Origin: Bin87 sp965232895
GTDB lineage: Bacteria; Chloroflexota; Dehalococcoidia; Lucifugimonadales; UBA3495
Assembly (NCBI GenBank): GCA_965232895.1
Contig: OZ247430.1
Span: 2,914,001-2,978,000, forward strand
Direction: 5' to 3'
Length of the DNA: 64,000 nucleotides
Shown here piece by piece: positions 44,143 through 52,695 of this stretch. How positions within the stretch are numbered: the first letter of the stretch is position 1; every line of letters begins with the position of its first letter. Under the pieces are notes generated by a model. It made no database searches, was not told the origin of the DNA, and saw nothing but the letters and a program-made list of their open reading frames with translations. A program made the position numbers and the translations under genes.

Positions 44143-44451
44143 GTGTTGGAATCCCTTTTCTTCGTAATCTTCCACTACTGGCCCATTCTGCTGGCGCTCA
44201 CGCTGGCGCCCGCGCTGCTCACAGCCTGGCTCTGCGGGCGGAAAATGGCCGGCACGACCTGGCAGAAGGGACTCGCCGCGGGGCTGGGTGGCGGCATCCT
44301 GGGAGTAGCGGTTGCCATAGCCTGGTCTTGTCTTTCGTTCCTGCACCAAGAGATTTTCGTAGCCCTCGTCGGGTACGTTTTGCTGCCCATACCGAGTGCG
44401 GCCAGCGCTTGGGCCATCTGCCGCCTCTGGCAACGCCGTGCGCGCGCCTAG
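44143..44451 (+). CDS. Small multi-pass membrane protein
   Basis: 102 residues from GTG 44143, chosen because AGGAGG lies five bases upstream; an ATG at 44050 would add a hydrophilic 31-residue N-terminus. Three hydrophobic segments are visible (FFVIFHYWPILLALTLAPALL, GGGILGVAVAIAWSCLSF, VALVGYVLLPIPSAASAWAI). No family is recognised. It sits between two copies of a repeat. Confidence 0.55.
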   Translation: MLESLFFVIFHYWPILLALTLAPALLTAWLCGRKMAGTTWQKGLAAGLGGGILGVAVAIAWSCLSFLHQEIFVALVGYVLLPIPSAASAWAICRLWQRRARA

Positions 44452-44845
44452 CCACTTTTGCAGCAGGCCACAATCCGTCGCGCAGCCGTTCCGATTAAAC
44501 CCGCTCCCGGCGCAACAGGCCACGATCCGTTGGCGCATCCGGGGGCCTTGCCCAAAAAGTCCGTCGGTTGCCCGAAAAGTCCCTGAAAAAGCCGACTTTT
44601 CGGGCAAGGCCGATTTGCGCATATCCTGAAAATCCGAAAATCTGGCGAATCCTGATTCTGACGATTTCCGCCGGTGTGGGCTTTGCGCAGGCCATACCCC
44701 ACCGGCCAGCCAACGTAGAATCGCCGGATGGTACAATCGGAAATCATCCATCGGGTTTGATGCTCAGGCGCCTCGCATCCACGCAACAAACTCTCCGCGT
44801 CGGTATCAAATCCAGAATCCAATCGACCGTTAGAGAGGTAACCCC
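44452..44845. other. Intergenic region with hairpin and short direct repeats
   Basis: Holds CAGGCCAC.ATCCGT repeated at about 44463 and 44517, the repeat segment at 44550, and a 14-bp perfect hairpin (TTGCCCGAAAAGTC at 44568-44581 with its complement at 44594-44607). No gene is seen. Confidence 0.6.
44550..44665. repeat. Repeat-family segment, copy 2 with 14-bp hairpin
   Basis: GCCCAAAAAGTCCGTCGG (44550-44567) matches the copy at 43876 in the same direction. A perfect 14-bp stem with a 12-base loop follows, and the GATTTGCGC...CAGGATT-type segment (44612-44665) is the inverted counterpart of 43822-43870. Confidence 0.65.
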
Positions 44846-45772
44846 GTGCCCGACCAGAACTTCGACGTCATCATCATCGGCGGCGGCATGGCCGGCCTGA
44901 CCGCCGGAATCTACGCCGCTCGCCAGGGCCTCAGCACCGCCGTCGTCGAGCAGATGATGGCCGGCGCCCAGATCATCAACCTGGAGCGCATTGAGAACTT
45001 CCCCGGGTTTCCCCAGGGCATCGCCGGCTACGAGCTCGGTCCTTCCACTCAGGAGCAGGCGATGAACGCCGGCGTCGAAATCCTCATGGACACCGTCGCC
45101 AGCGTCTCCTCTGACGGCGACTACCTCCGCGTCGCCGGCGAGGGCGGGGGTTCCTATCTCGGCAAAGCGGTCATCATGGCCGCCGGATCGACGCTGCGCA
45201 CCCTGGGCATACCGGGCGAGGAGGAGTTCTTCGGCCGCGGCGTTTCTCACTGCGCCTCCTGCGACGGCCCGCTGTACATGGGACAGACCGTTGCCGTCGT
45301 CGGCGGCGGCGACTCGGCGGCCGACGAAGCCCTGACCCTGACCGAGTACACCGAGCGCGTCATCCTCTTCCACCGCGGCGACGACCTGGACGCCCAGCAG
45401 GTACTCCAGGACCGCCTCAATGCCAACCCGAAGATCGAGGTTCGTTTCAACTCCGAAGTGGTGGAGATCGTGGGCGAGGACACCGTCACCGGCGTGCGCG
45501 TCCGCAGCGCCGACGGCGAGAACGTCGAGCCCGTGGGGGGCCTCTTCGTGTACGTGGGCCTGGAACCCAACTCGTCCCCGGTTTCCGACCTGGTTCCGCT
45601 GGACAACGCCGGCCACATCCCGGTGGGTCTTTCCATGGACACGCCCCAACCGGGGCTGTTCGCCGCCGGCGACATCCGCCAGCAGTCCGCGGCCCAATTG
45701 GTCGCCTCCGCCGGCGACGGCGCCACCGCTGCCATTGCCGCGCACCGCTACATCCGCTCCCGCGAGTGGTGA
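44846..45772 (+). CDS. Thioredoxin-reductase-like FAD/NAD(P) oxidoreductase
   Basis: 308 residues from GTG 44846. FAD motif DVIIIGGGMAGLTAGIYAARQG, redox-active C136-A-S-C139 (HCASCDGPLYMGQTVAVVGGGDSAADEAL) and the terminal GLFAAGDIRQQSAAQLVASAGDGATAA are as in thioredoxin reductase (usual CATC). An NAD(P)-binding Rossmann motif lies in the middle. It reduces thioredoxin or a similar disulfide. The MBL gene follows after nine bases. Confidence 0.9.
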   Translation: MPDQNFDVIIIGGGMAGLTAGIYAARQGLSTAVVEQMMAGAQIINLERIENFPGFPQGIAGYELGPSTQEQAMNAGVEILMDTVASVSSDGDYLRVAGEGGGSYLGKAVIMAAGSTLRTLGIPGEEEFFGRGVSHCASCDGPLYMGQTVAVVGGGDSAADEALTLTEYTERVILFHRGDDLDAQQVLQDRLNANPKIEVRFNSEVVEIVGEDTVTGVRVRSADGENVEPVGGLFVYVGLEPNSSPVSDLVPLDNAGHIPVGLSMDTPQPGLFAAGDIRQQSAAQLVASAGDGATAAIAAHRYIRSREW

Positions 45773-45781
45773 GGTTTCCCC

Positions 45782-46612
45782 ATGCAGATCACCGACCACG
45801 TTTACAGCACTCATATCCAGGAAGACCCCAGCACCTTTGGGGCGATGCACCCCGGCGGCACCCAGATCTACTTCGTGGGCGACCCCTCGGAAAGCATGGT
45901 CATGATCGACTCGGGCGAGCCCTACCGATTCTGGACCCGGCAGATCGTCGACTACTGGCGCGAACTGGGCAGTCCGCGCATCGACGCCATCCTGATCACC
46001 CACGGGCACGGCGACCACACCGGCGGCCTGGACCGTCTGCAGGAAGAATTCGACTGCCCGGTGCGCTGCCATCCCAAGCTTGCGCCGCACCTACAGCACT
46101 CCCTGGGCGGCGATTCGGTCCATGCTCTGCGCGCCAATGAAACCGTCACGACAGGCGGCGGCGTCACCCTGAGACCCCTGTTTACCCCGGGCCACGAGGA
46201 CGACCACGTCTGCTACTTCCTGCGCCCCGACCGGGTTCTGTTCAGCGGAGACAACCTGCTGGGCAACTCCTCGTCCAGCGTGCGCAACCTGAAGGAGTAC
46301 ATGACCTCCCTGGGACGCATGGCCCGCACCCGGCCGCTGGTGGTGTGCCCCGGCCACGGCAACACCATCATCCGGGGTCAGCAGCGCATCCAGCAGCAGA
46401 TCGCCCACCGCCTCAGCCGGGAGGACCAGGTGCTGGCCGCGCTGGACGGTGGCGCAACCACCGTGGACGAAATCGTCACCGCCGTGTACCCGCGCAACCT
46501 GCGCAGATCCCTGCGCGCCGCTGCGGGACGCAACGTGCGCACCCACCTGGAGAAACTGCGCCAGGAAAACCGCGTCATCGAGCGCGAAGCCACCTACGTC
46601 CTGCCGGATTAG
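45782..46612 (+). CDS. MBL-fold metallo-hydrolase with winged-helix tail
   Basis: 276 residues. The metal-binding HGHGDHTGG (about residue 73) with later TPGHEDDHVCYFL, FSGDNLLG and VVCPGHG completes the beta-lactamase-like metal site. The last 80 residues (SREDQVLAALDGGATTVDEIV, LEKLRQENRVI) form a winged helix, as in LACTB2-like RNases. Located in an apparent operon with the thioredoxin-reductase-like gene. An endoribonuclease or thioesterase role is possible. Confidence 0.85.
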   Translation: MQITDHVYSTHIQEDPSTFGAMHPGGTQIYFVGDPSESMVMIDSGEPYRFWTRQIVDYWRELGSPRIDAILITHGHGDHTGGLDRLQEEFDCPVRCHPKLAPHLQHSLGGDSVHALRANETVTTGGGVTLRPLFTPGHEDDHVCYFLRPDRVLFSGDNLLGNSSSSVRNLKEYMTSLGRMARTRPLVVCPGHGNTIIRGQQRIQQQIAHRLSREDQVLAALDGGATTVDEIVTAVYPRNLRRSLRAAAGRNVRTHLEKLRQENRVIEREATYVLPD

Positions 46613-46704
46613 GCAGCCTCCGGGATCAGGCGTCCCGTCGGGTTAGGCAGTTCCCCCGATCAGCCGTCCTGCCAGATTAGAAGTCGCGGGAGCGTCCCTC
46701 CACT

Positions 46705-46887
46705 ATGATTCGCCGGGCAACCGGTGCCGCCGGGACGATCGGATGCGGGCTGGCGTTTTTGTGCCTGGGGCTGTTCCTCCTCACGCCGATGGCAGTTCTC
46801 TTGTTAAAAGGGGTGGGGTGGGCCCTTGTGGTCGTGGGCGTCCTGTTGGCAGCGCTCGGAGCATGGACCTGGTGGAAGAGCCGATAG
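46705..46887 (+). CDS. Small membrane protein
   Basis: 60 residues with two hydrophobic helices (TIGCGLAFLCLGLFLLTPMAVLLL and ALVVVGVLLAALGAWTW) and a basic C-terminus. No recognised family. It is on the same strand as, and about 230 bases before, the RdhA-like gene. The call rests on composition only. Confidence 0.5.
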   Translation: MIRRATGAAGTIGCGLAFLCLGLFLLTPMAVLLLKGVGWALVVVGVLLAALGAWTWWKSR

Positions 46888-47039
46888 CGGCGATTCCGGG
46901 AACTACGGCAGCCCGCGACGCATTCCGGGGAGCGTGTCTGATTGGTGTGTACGCCTCGCCGCAAATCGCCGTCGAAACCCTGCTCTGCGCCGCTATTCGC
47001 CATCGCACACGATTTCCGGTGGGAACTTGACGCTGGTTG

Positions 47040-47066
47040 TTGACAAAGGGGTAACTAGGGTATAAA
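47040..47066 (+). promoter_or_regulatory. Candidate promoter of the RdhA-like gene
   Basis: TTGACA (47040-47045), a 15-base spacer and TATAAA (47061-47066). Both hexamers are near consensus; the short spacer may reduce strength or point to control by an activator. Confidence 0.6.
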
Positions 47067-47121
47067 TTGCCCCAAATGCCGCCGCAATCCTGCGGCCAAG
47101 CCAACCAGCGAGGAGGCTAAT

Positions 47122-48399
47122 ATGCTTAACATTGGGCACGAGGTAGTCCGTCCCGGAAGGCACTGGGGGGACGCCAACGTCACCATTCCGGTTCCGGAAG
47201 AACTGGAAACCACCCCTGGTATCCCCATGACCGGCCGTGAAGTTGACTGGTACGCCCGCGAATATCCGCTGGAAACCATGAACATCACCGAGCGGGCTTC
47301 CCGCGACTGGTCCAACACGCTGCGCGACCTTCACGCCGAGATGCGTGAGATCCGCAAAGAGCACGACAAGCTCAACAGCAACCTCATCATGGCCGCCCGC
47401 TCCACCATGGAAATGGACGCCACTGCTGAGGCTACCGGCGAGGACATCTCGCAGCTGGTCAAGGACAAGGCCCGCCAGCTCGGTTACCTCGAAGTCGGTA
47501 TCACCTCCTACGACCCGCGCTACGACTACAAGAGCAAGCGCGGCTTCACCGTGCTGCCCCACGCCATCTGCTTGGCCTATGAGCAGGACTTCGAGCCCAC
47601 CCAGACCATCCCCAGCGTTGATGCCGAGATCGTGCACTCCAGCACCTATCGGACGCAGGCTGCGGCCGGCCTCGAGCTCGGCAACTTCATCCGCTCCCTG
47701 GGCTACAAGGCCCACGTCATCCACTCCAGTGACGCCACCGGCCCGGTGATCCCCATGTTCGTGGCCGCCGGTCTCGGCCAGCTGGGCGCCTGCGGCTATC
47801 TGCTGTCCCCGCACACCGGCAACCGCATGCGGCTGATGATGATCACCACCGACGCCAACGTCACCCATGACGCGCCCGTCGACTACGGCATCCACGCCTT
47901 CTGCCAGGTGTGTCAGGTCTGCGTGAACCGCTGCCCCGGCCGTGCGCTCATGCGTGACAAGATCTGGTGGCGCGGAATTGAGAAGAACAAGCTCTACTTC
48001 AAGCGCTGCCGCCCGGTCATGGCTCGCTACCTCGGCTGTGGCGTGTGCATGAAGGTTTGCCCGATCCAGAAGTATGGCCTCAAGAACGTCATGGAGCACT
48101 ACGCCGCCACCGGTCAGGTCCTCGGCAAGGGCACCCATGACCTCGAAGGTTACAACCTGGAAGGCAAGGGCTACTTCGGCCCCGGCGAACTCCCCGTCTT
48201 CGAGCGCGGCTTCTTCGACATGCCGCACGGCAACTCCGACGAGTGGGCTTTCGAGTCCATGAAGGACGCCGCTCGCGACAACGAGGGTGAGATCCCCGAC
48301 GAGATGCTGGAGGACCTCAAGCTCCAGATCCAGCGCGCCATCCAGTTGCAGTCCGGCGACGTCCTGCAGATGATGGCCGAGGACCAGGACTACATCTAG
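47122..48399 (+). CDS. Reductive-dehalogenase-like 2x[4Fe-4S] protein without Tat signal
   Basis: 425 residues. RdhA-family features: LELGNFIRSLGYKAHVI, GLGQLGACGYLLSPHTGNRMRLMMITTD, PVDYGIHAFC, and two ferredoxin clusters, CQVCQVCVNRCP (about 261-272) and CGVCMKVCP (about 304-312). The enzyme family uses cobamide to remove halogens from organic substrates. There is no twin-arginine signal and no RdhB anchor gene, so a cytoplasmic, non-respiratory role is inferred. AGGAGG precedes the start and a perfect terminator follows. Confidence 0.85.
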   Translation: MLNIGHEVVRPGRHWGDANVTIPVPEELETTPGIPMTGREVDWYAREYPLETMNITERASRDWSNTLRDLHAEMREIRKEHDKLNSNLIMAARSTMEMDATAEATGEDISQLVKDKARQLGYLEVGITSYDPRYDYKSKRGFTVLPHAICLAYEQDFEPTQTIPSVDAEIVHSSTYRTQAAAGLELGNFIRSLGYKAHVIHSSDATGPVIPMFVAAGLGQLGACGYLLSPHTGNRMRLMMITTDANVTHDAPVDYGIHAFCQVCQVCVNRCPGRALMRDKIWWRGIEKNKLYFKRCRPVMARYLGCGVCMKVCPIQKYGLKNVMEHYAATGQVLGKGTHDLEGYNLEGKGYFGPGELPVFERGFFDMPHGNSDEWAFESMKDAARDNEGEIPDEMLEDLKLQIQRAIQLQSGDVLQMMAEDQDYI

Positions 48400-48433
48400 T
48401 AGCCCAGTCCCACATCTCGCCACATCGGCAATC

Positions 48434-48465
48434 GGCCGGCGGGTATCGCACCCGCCGGCCTTTTT
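48434..48465 (+). terminator. Intrinsic terminator of the RdhA-like gene
   Basis: GGCCGGCGGG (48434-48443) pairs perfectly with CCCGCCGGCC (48451-48460) around a 7-base loop, followed by TTTTT. Confidence 0.95.
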
Positions 48466-48531
48466 ATGCCCTTCTTCGCAAGATAGATAGTCGGCGCAAC
48501 ACGCGCCTGTTCGTCAGCCTTTCCAGTTGCC

Positions 48532-49692
48532 ATGACCACCACTCTCCCTTCCCTCCTCATCTCCATCCCCGACGGCGTACTCGACCTCGGTTGGGGTCAC
48601 CCGTCTGCGCATCTGCATCCGACGGAAGCCCTTCAGATCGCCAGCGAGCGAGTGCTCAGCCAACAGTCCGCCGTGCCATTGCAGTACGGAGCCGTCCAGG
48701 GATTCGGACCATTACTCGAAGGGTTAGCCGACTTCCTGTCTTCCCAGGACGCCTATGGGCGCGCGTCCGTGGAGCCATCGTCGCTCTTCCTCACCGCCGG
48801 CGCTTCTCAGGGCATCGATCTGGCTACCACGGTCTTCGCTCAATCGGGGGACACCGTCTTTGTGGAAGAGCCGACCTACTACCTCATCGGCCGTATCTTC
48901 CTCGATCACGGTCTCAAGGTGATGGGCATACCCACCGACGGCGATGGCCTCGACATCAACGCGTTGGAGTTGATGCTCCTGGATGGACACCGACCCCCTT
49001 TGCTCTACGTCATACCGGCGTATCAAAACCCCACCGGGGCCACGTTGTCGCCGGAGCGCCGCCACCGACTGATCCGGCTGGCCCAGCGTTATGGTTTCAC
49101 GATCCTGGCCGACGAGGTTTACCAGCTGCTTCACTACGGCCCGCCGCCGCCACCGCCCCTGGTCACCATGGACGATACCGATGACGGGTGCGTGGTTTCG
49201 TTGGGTTCCTTCTCCAAGATCCTGGCTCCCGGCCTGCGCCTGGGATGGGCCCACGCCTCTCCCGGCATCATCCAACGCTTCGTGGACTCCGGGGTCGCGG
49301 CCTCCGGCGGAGGGCTGAGCCACTTTGCGGCGGCCGTGGCCCAGGCAACCCTGGACCTGGGCCTCTTGCAGGAAAACCTCGCGAACCTCCGGCGCATCTA
49401 TGCCATCAGGCGCGACGCTGTTGCCCGGATACTCTCCACCGACCTGGCCGGGCTGGTCAAATTCGATGAGCCGGAGGGCGGCTACTTTTTCTGGCTCAAC
49501 CTTGCCGATGGAGTCGACGCCCACGAATTGCTGCCCGACGCCCAGAAGGCTGGCGTTTCATACCGCCCCGGCACTGCGTTTTCGTCCGATGGCGGGCTTC
49601 GCGACAGCCTACGGATCAGCTTCTCCCTTTATGACGTCGGCGACCTGGCCGAAGCGTTAACCAGGCTGGGTCAGGCGATCCGCTCCGCCTGA
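48532..49692 (+). CDS. PLP-dependent aminotransferase (2-aminoadipate/MocR-like type)
   Basis: 386 residues. Fold-type I motifs: TAGASQGIDLATTVF, VIPAYQNPTGATLS, ILADEVYQLLHY, SLGSFSKILAPGLRLGWAHA (PLP Lys). No N-terminal helix-turn-helix, so an enzyme rather than a MocR regulator. Close in kind to LysN-type 2-aminoadipate aminotransferases. C-terminal RISFSLYDVGDL is normal. It starts at ATG 48532 with no strong upstream ribosome-binding site. Confidence 0.88.
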   Translation: MTTTLPSLLISIPDGVLDLGWGHPSAHLHPTEALQIASERVLSQQSAVPLQYGAVQGFGPLLEGLADFLSSQDAYGRASVEPSSLFLTAGASQGIDLATTVFAQSGDTVFVEEPTYYLIGRIFLDHGLKVMGIPTDGDGLDINALELMLLDGHRPPLLYVIPAYQNPTGATLSPERRHRLIRLAQRYGFTILADEVYQLLHYGPPPPPPLVTMDDTDDGCVVSLGSFSKILAPGLRLGWAHASPGIIQRFVDSGVAASGGGLSHFAAAVAQATLDLGLLQENLANLRRIYAIRRDAVARILSTDLAGLVKFDEPEGGYFFWLNLADGVDAHELLPDAQKAGVSYRPGTAFSSDGGLRDSLRISFSLYDVGDLAEALTRLGQAIRSA

Positions 49693-49788
49693 GTCGGCAT
49701 CCCCGGCCCGGATCCCGTTCCTCAAGGGAGGCGGGTGGAAGAGAGTCCTCGGCAACCCGGTTCTACCCGGGGCCGGGTCCGGCGGTCG

Positions 49789-50526
49789 CTAGCGATTCCG
49801 GACTGCCGGTATGCCCAGCCTGCGTTCGGTGCCGTTGGCGATGCGCCGGATGTTGTCCCGATGCTGCCAGATGATTACCGCGCCACCCACGCAGGCGTAC
49901 AGCGTGTACAGTTGACTGTGTCCGATCAGCAGCATGAGCGCCAGGCTCAGGACCGCCACGGTCAACGTGCCGACAATGCTGCCCAATGACAATATGCGGC
50001 TGGACAGGGTGATCACCAGGAACAGCGCCCCGCCCGCCAGGGCCACCCAGGGAGCCATCACCGACAGCGCGCCCAACCCCGGCAGGATGCCGCGCCCTCC
50101 TCGGAATCGGAGAAAGATCGGCCAATTGTGCCCGCACAACGCCAGGAGCGCGGCTGCTACCTCTGCTTCGCCCACCCCGATGGTCATCCTCGCCATGACC
50201 ACGCAGAGCACGCCTTTGCCGGCATCCAGCAGGAACACCACTGCCGCCGCTTTCCCGCCGGAAGTCCGCAGTATGTTCGACATGCCGGTCCGGCCGCTGC
50301 CGAAATCCCGGATGTCTTCCCCCATAGTCAGGTTTACAAATATATAGCCCCACGAGATCGAACCGATCAGATAGGCGACCACGCACACGGCGACATACGA
50401 TAGCGGCTGGGGCTCCACTTGACGGCCGAAGCCGGCCAGGGCCACGCCGGCCACCGCCAGAACGGGCAGGGCGACCAGCATCGCGATCGTGGCGTACGAT
50501 GCCTGGCGTAACTGCGTCATGGACAA
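49789..50526 (-). CDS. plsY: Glycerol-3-phosphate acyltransferase PlsY
   Basis: 245 residues, integral membrane, first acylation step of phospholipid synthesis using acyl-phosphate. PlsY motifs are present: SISWGYIFVNLTMGEDIRDFGSGRTGMSNILRT, GKAAAVVFLLDAGKG and FRFRGGRGILPGLG. It starts four bases after the der stop, a conserved neighbour pair in many bacteria. The N-terminal region is somewhat longer than usual. Confidence 0.9.
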   Translation of the reverse strand: MSMTQLRQASYATIAMLVALPVLAVAGVALAGFGRQVEPQPLSYVAVCVVAYLIGSISWGYIFVNLTMGEDIRDFGSGRTGMSNILRTSGGKAAAVVFLLDAGKGVLCVVMARMTIGVGEAEVAAALLALCGHNWPIFLRFRGGRGILPGLGALSVMAPWVALAGGALFLVITLSSRILSLGSIVGTLTVAVLSLALMLLIGHSQLYTLYACVGGAVIIWQHRDNIRRIANGTERRLGIPAVRNR

Positions 50527-50530
50527 CCGC

Positions 50531-52057
50531 CTACCTGGCGCGGTTGCGTATCCCGGACTGGGATGTTCTTTCCGCGCGCTCCGGCCGGAAAATCAGTCTC
50601 AAATGCGTTCGGTCAAAGCCGAACCGGGCGCGGATCTGATTTTCCAGATACCGCTGATATGAAAAGTGCAGCAGCTTGGGATCATTCACCGAAAACACGA
50701 AGGTCGGCGGGTTGACGCCCACTTGCCGGACCCGACGAATTCGCAGGCGATTGCGGATGTTGCCCCTCTGTGACGGCGGCGTGTGAGCGGAAACCGCGTC
50801 GGCCAGCAGGTACTGGAGATCACGGAACGGTACCCGTTTCTGACGCTCCTGCCATAGCGAAAGGGCGGTGTCCAGCAGGTCATCAATCCCTTCGCCGGTG
50901 AGCGCCGACGTGAAGCACACCGGCACGTACGGCATGAAGTGCAGCCGCTCCTGGATGCGGTGCAGGCACCGTTCCATGCGGAAGCGGTTGCGGTTCACCA
51001 GGTCCCACTTGTTCACCACCACGATCAGGCCGCGATTGGTGTCCCACGCCAAACCGGCGATGTGCGCGTCCTGCGCCGTCGCCAGCTCGGTGGCGTCGGT
51101 GATCAGCAGCGTGATGTCGCTGCGATGCACGGCGTTTACCGCACGGAGCACGCTGTACCTCTCGATCCCGCGCTGCACCTGACCCGGCCGGCGAATTCCG
51201 GCGGTGTCCACCAGCGTGATCTCATGATCCTTGTACGATATGGCCGTGTCCAGCGCGTCTCGCGTGGTGCCGGCCACCGGACTGACGATGCTGCGCTCCT
51301 CGCCGATGATGGCGTTGGTGAGCATCGACTTGCCCACGTTGGTGCGGCCAACAATCGACAGGCTCAGCTCGGTGGGTGGGGTCCATACCTCTTCCTCGAC
51401 CGTCTCTTCTGCCGCATCGTCATCCCACCAGTCATCGTCAACCGCAAGCCCTCCTTCGGGGCCATTCTCCCAGAGATCGGCGAACTCAGGCTGTGGCAAC
51501 AGCTCGACAACCCGCTCCAACAAATCGTACACGCCGTAATTGTGGTACGCGGAAATGAACGCCGTTTCGTTGATCCCCAATCCGTAGAACTCTGCGGCGG
51601 CAAGCTCCCGGTTGTCGTTGTCCACCTTGTTGACGGCCAGCAGTATCGGCTTGTCGGTGCGTCGCAGACGCTGCGCCACGGCCTCGTCCGTCGCTGTAAC
51701 GCCCTGGATCGCGTCGGTCAGGAACACGATCACGTCGGCGGCGCCCATCGCCATATCAGCCTGCTGCTGGACCCGTTGCGGAATGTGCCCATCCGGGTCG
51801 TCTTCCAGCCCGCCGGTGTCGATCAGCAGGAACGGCCGCCCTTTCCAGGTCGCCCGGGCGATCAGGCGGTCGCGGGTTGTCCCGGCGACCTCGGACACGA
51901 TGGCGTGCCGCCGCGATAGGATCCGGTTGAACAGCGAAGACTTGCCCACGTTGGGGCGGCCGATGATGGCCACCATGGGGTCTATGGTGGGAGTCGGGGC
52001 GCGCGACGCCGGCGTTTCCGGAAGGATTGGCGCCGTGGTTTCGTCGAGAGAGGTCAT
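50531..52057 (-). CDS. der: GTPase Der (EngA)
   Basis: 508 residues (usual 440-490), ribosome 50S assembly GTPase with two G domains. G1 motifs GRPNVGKSSLFN and GRTNVGKSMLTN, G3 DTGGL and DTAGI, G4 NKVD and NKWD are all present, with a KH-like C-terminal domain (QRGNIRNRLRIRRVRQVG). An acidic insertion (DDDWWDDDAAEETVEEEVW) extends the linker between the G domains. Translationally coupled to plsY. Confidence 0.96.
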   Translation of the reverse strand: MTSLDETTAPILPETPASRAPTPTIDPMVAIIGRPNVGKSSLFNRILSRRHAIVSEVAGTTRDRLIARATWKGRPFLLIDTGGLEDDPDGHIPQRVQQQADMAMGAADVIVFLTDAIQGVTATDEAVAQRLRRTDKPILLAVNKVDNDNRELAAAEFYGLGINETAFISAYHNYGVYDLLERVVELLPQPEFADLWENGPEGGLAVDDDWWDDDAAEETVEEEVWTPPTELSLSIVGRTNVGKSMLTNAIIGEERSIVSPVAGTTRDALDTAISYKDHEITLVDTAGIRRPGQVQRGIERYSVLRAVNAVHRSDITLLITDATELATAQDAHIAGLAWDTNRGLIVVVNKWDLVNRNRFRMERCLHRIQERLHFMPYVPVCFTSALTGEGIDDLLDTALSLWQERQKRVPFRDLQYLLADAVSAHTPPSQRGNIRNRLRIRRVRQVGVNPPTFVFSVNDPKLLHFSYQRYLENQIRARFGFDRTHLRLIFRPERAERTSQSGIRNRAR

Positions 52058-52092
52058 AAAGGTTCCGCTTGTCCTGCGTGTCGGTCTGCCTG

Positions 52093-52620
52093 CTATTCGT
52101 TGACCAAGCCGTGTTTCAACGAGAATCCCACGGCAGAGGCGTCACCAAGTTGCAAGCTTTCATTGCCCGTGAGCGATCGCAGCCGCCGCAATTGGGCGTT
52201 GCTGGCAATCGTGAACGGGCGCGGCGGGGCCTCCGGCAGCGATTCCAGGATGGGCATTACATCCTCAACCTTGTCCAGCATCTCGGCCAATTCTTCGCGA
52301 TGGTAATAGTTCTCGTAAAAGTTCTGGTGGCCGACACGATACGCTTCTGAAAGGGCATCCTGCAGGTCAACGTTCGGGCTTTCGGCCAGTATCTGAAGCC
52401 CGACGTTATGAATATCCTGGTGGTTCTTGTGCTGCCAGCCCCGCTGTTCGGCGACGGCTTTCAGCGGTTGAACCACGGCGCCCCAAGCCTTTTCGCCGGC
52501 TTGCAGCCGGTGTCCTTTTTCCAGTTCTTCGCGGGCATGGATGATAAACCGCCGGCTGATCTGACGACGGTCATCCAGGCTTTGTTCGCCCGGTTCGGGC
52601 AAATCAGGAACGGCAAGCAT
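52093..52620 (-). CDS. HEPN-like (PaREP1-type) protein
   Basis: 175 residues. RFIIHAREELEKGHRLQAGEKAWGAVVQPLKAVAEQRGW resembles the PaREP1/HEPN helical fold (an R....H motif later appears as KNHQDIHN). PaREP1-type proteins belong to the HEPN superfamily of predicted nucleases and toxins. No minimal nucleotidyltransferase partner gene lies next to it. It ends 35 bases before der. Confidence 0.6.
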   Translation of the reverse strand: MLAVPDLPEPGEQSLDDRRQISRRFIIHAREELEKGHRLQAGEKAWGAVVQPLKAVAEQRGWQHKNHQDIHNVGLQILAESPNVDLQDALSEAYRVGHQNFYENYYHREELAEMLDKVEDVMPILESLPEAPPRPFTIASNAQLRRLRSLTGNESLQLGDASAVGFSLKHGLVNE

Positions 52621-52695
52621 ATCGGCCTATAGTTTTGCCTCGTTATCGAATTGACTGCTGACGGGGATGTTCCGCTAATCTATGGCAGCGAGTTC

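Larger units (their letters stand above)
46613..47121. other. Intergenic region with degenerate tandem repeats and a small ORF
   Basis: Between 46601 and 46680 a unit of about 36 bases (GTCC.G.CGGGTTAGGCAG-like) is repeated roughly twice. A possible membrane mini-protein lies at 46705-46887. A promoter-like sequence sits at 47040-47066. Confidence 0.5.

Noticed and set aside
44143..44451. Longer start at 43969 or 44050 for the small membrane protein
   Set aside because: The AGGAGG-GTG at 44143 is a much better initiation site and the extra N-terminus shows no family features.
46993..48423. 476-codon frame opposite the RdhA-like gene
   Set aside because: Shadow of a gene with clear iron-sulfur motifs, promoter and terminator on the plus strand.
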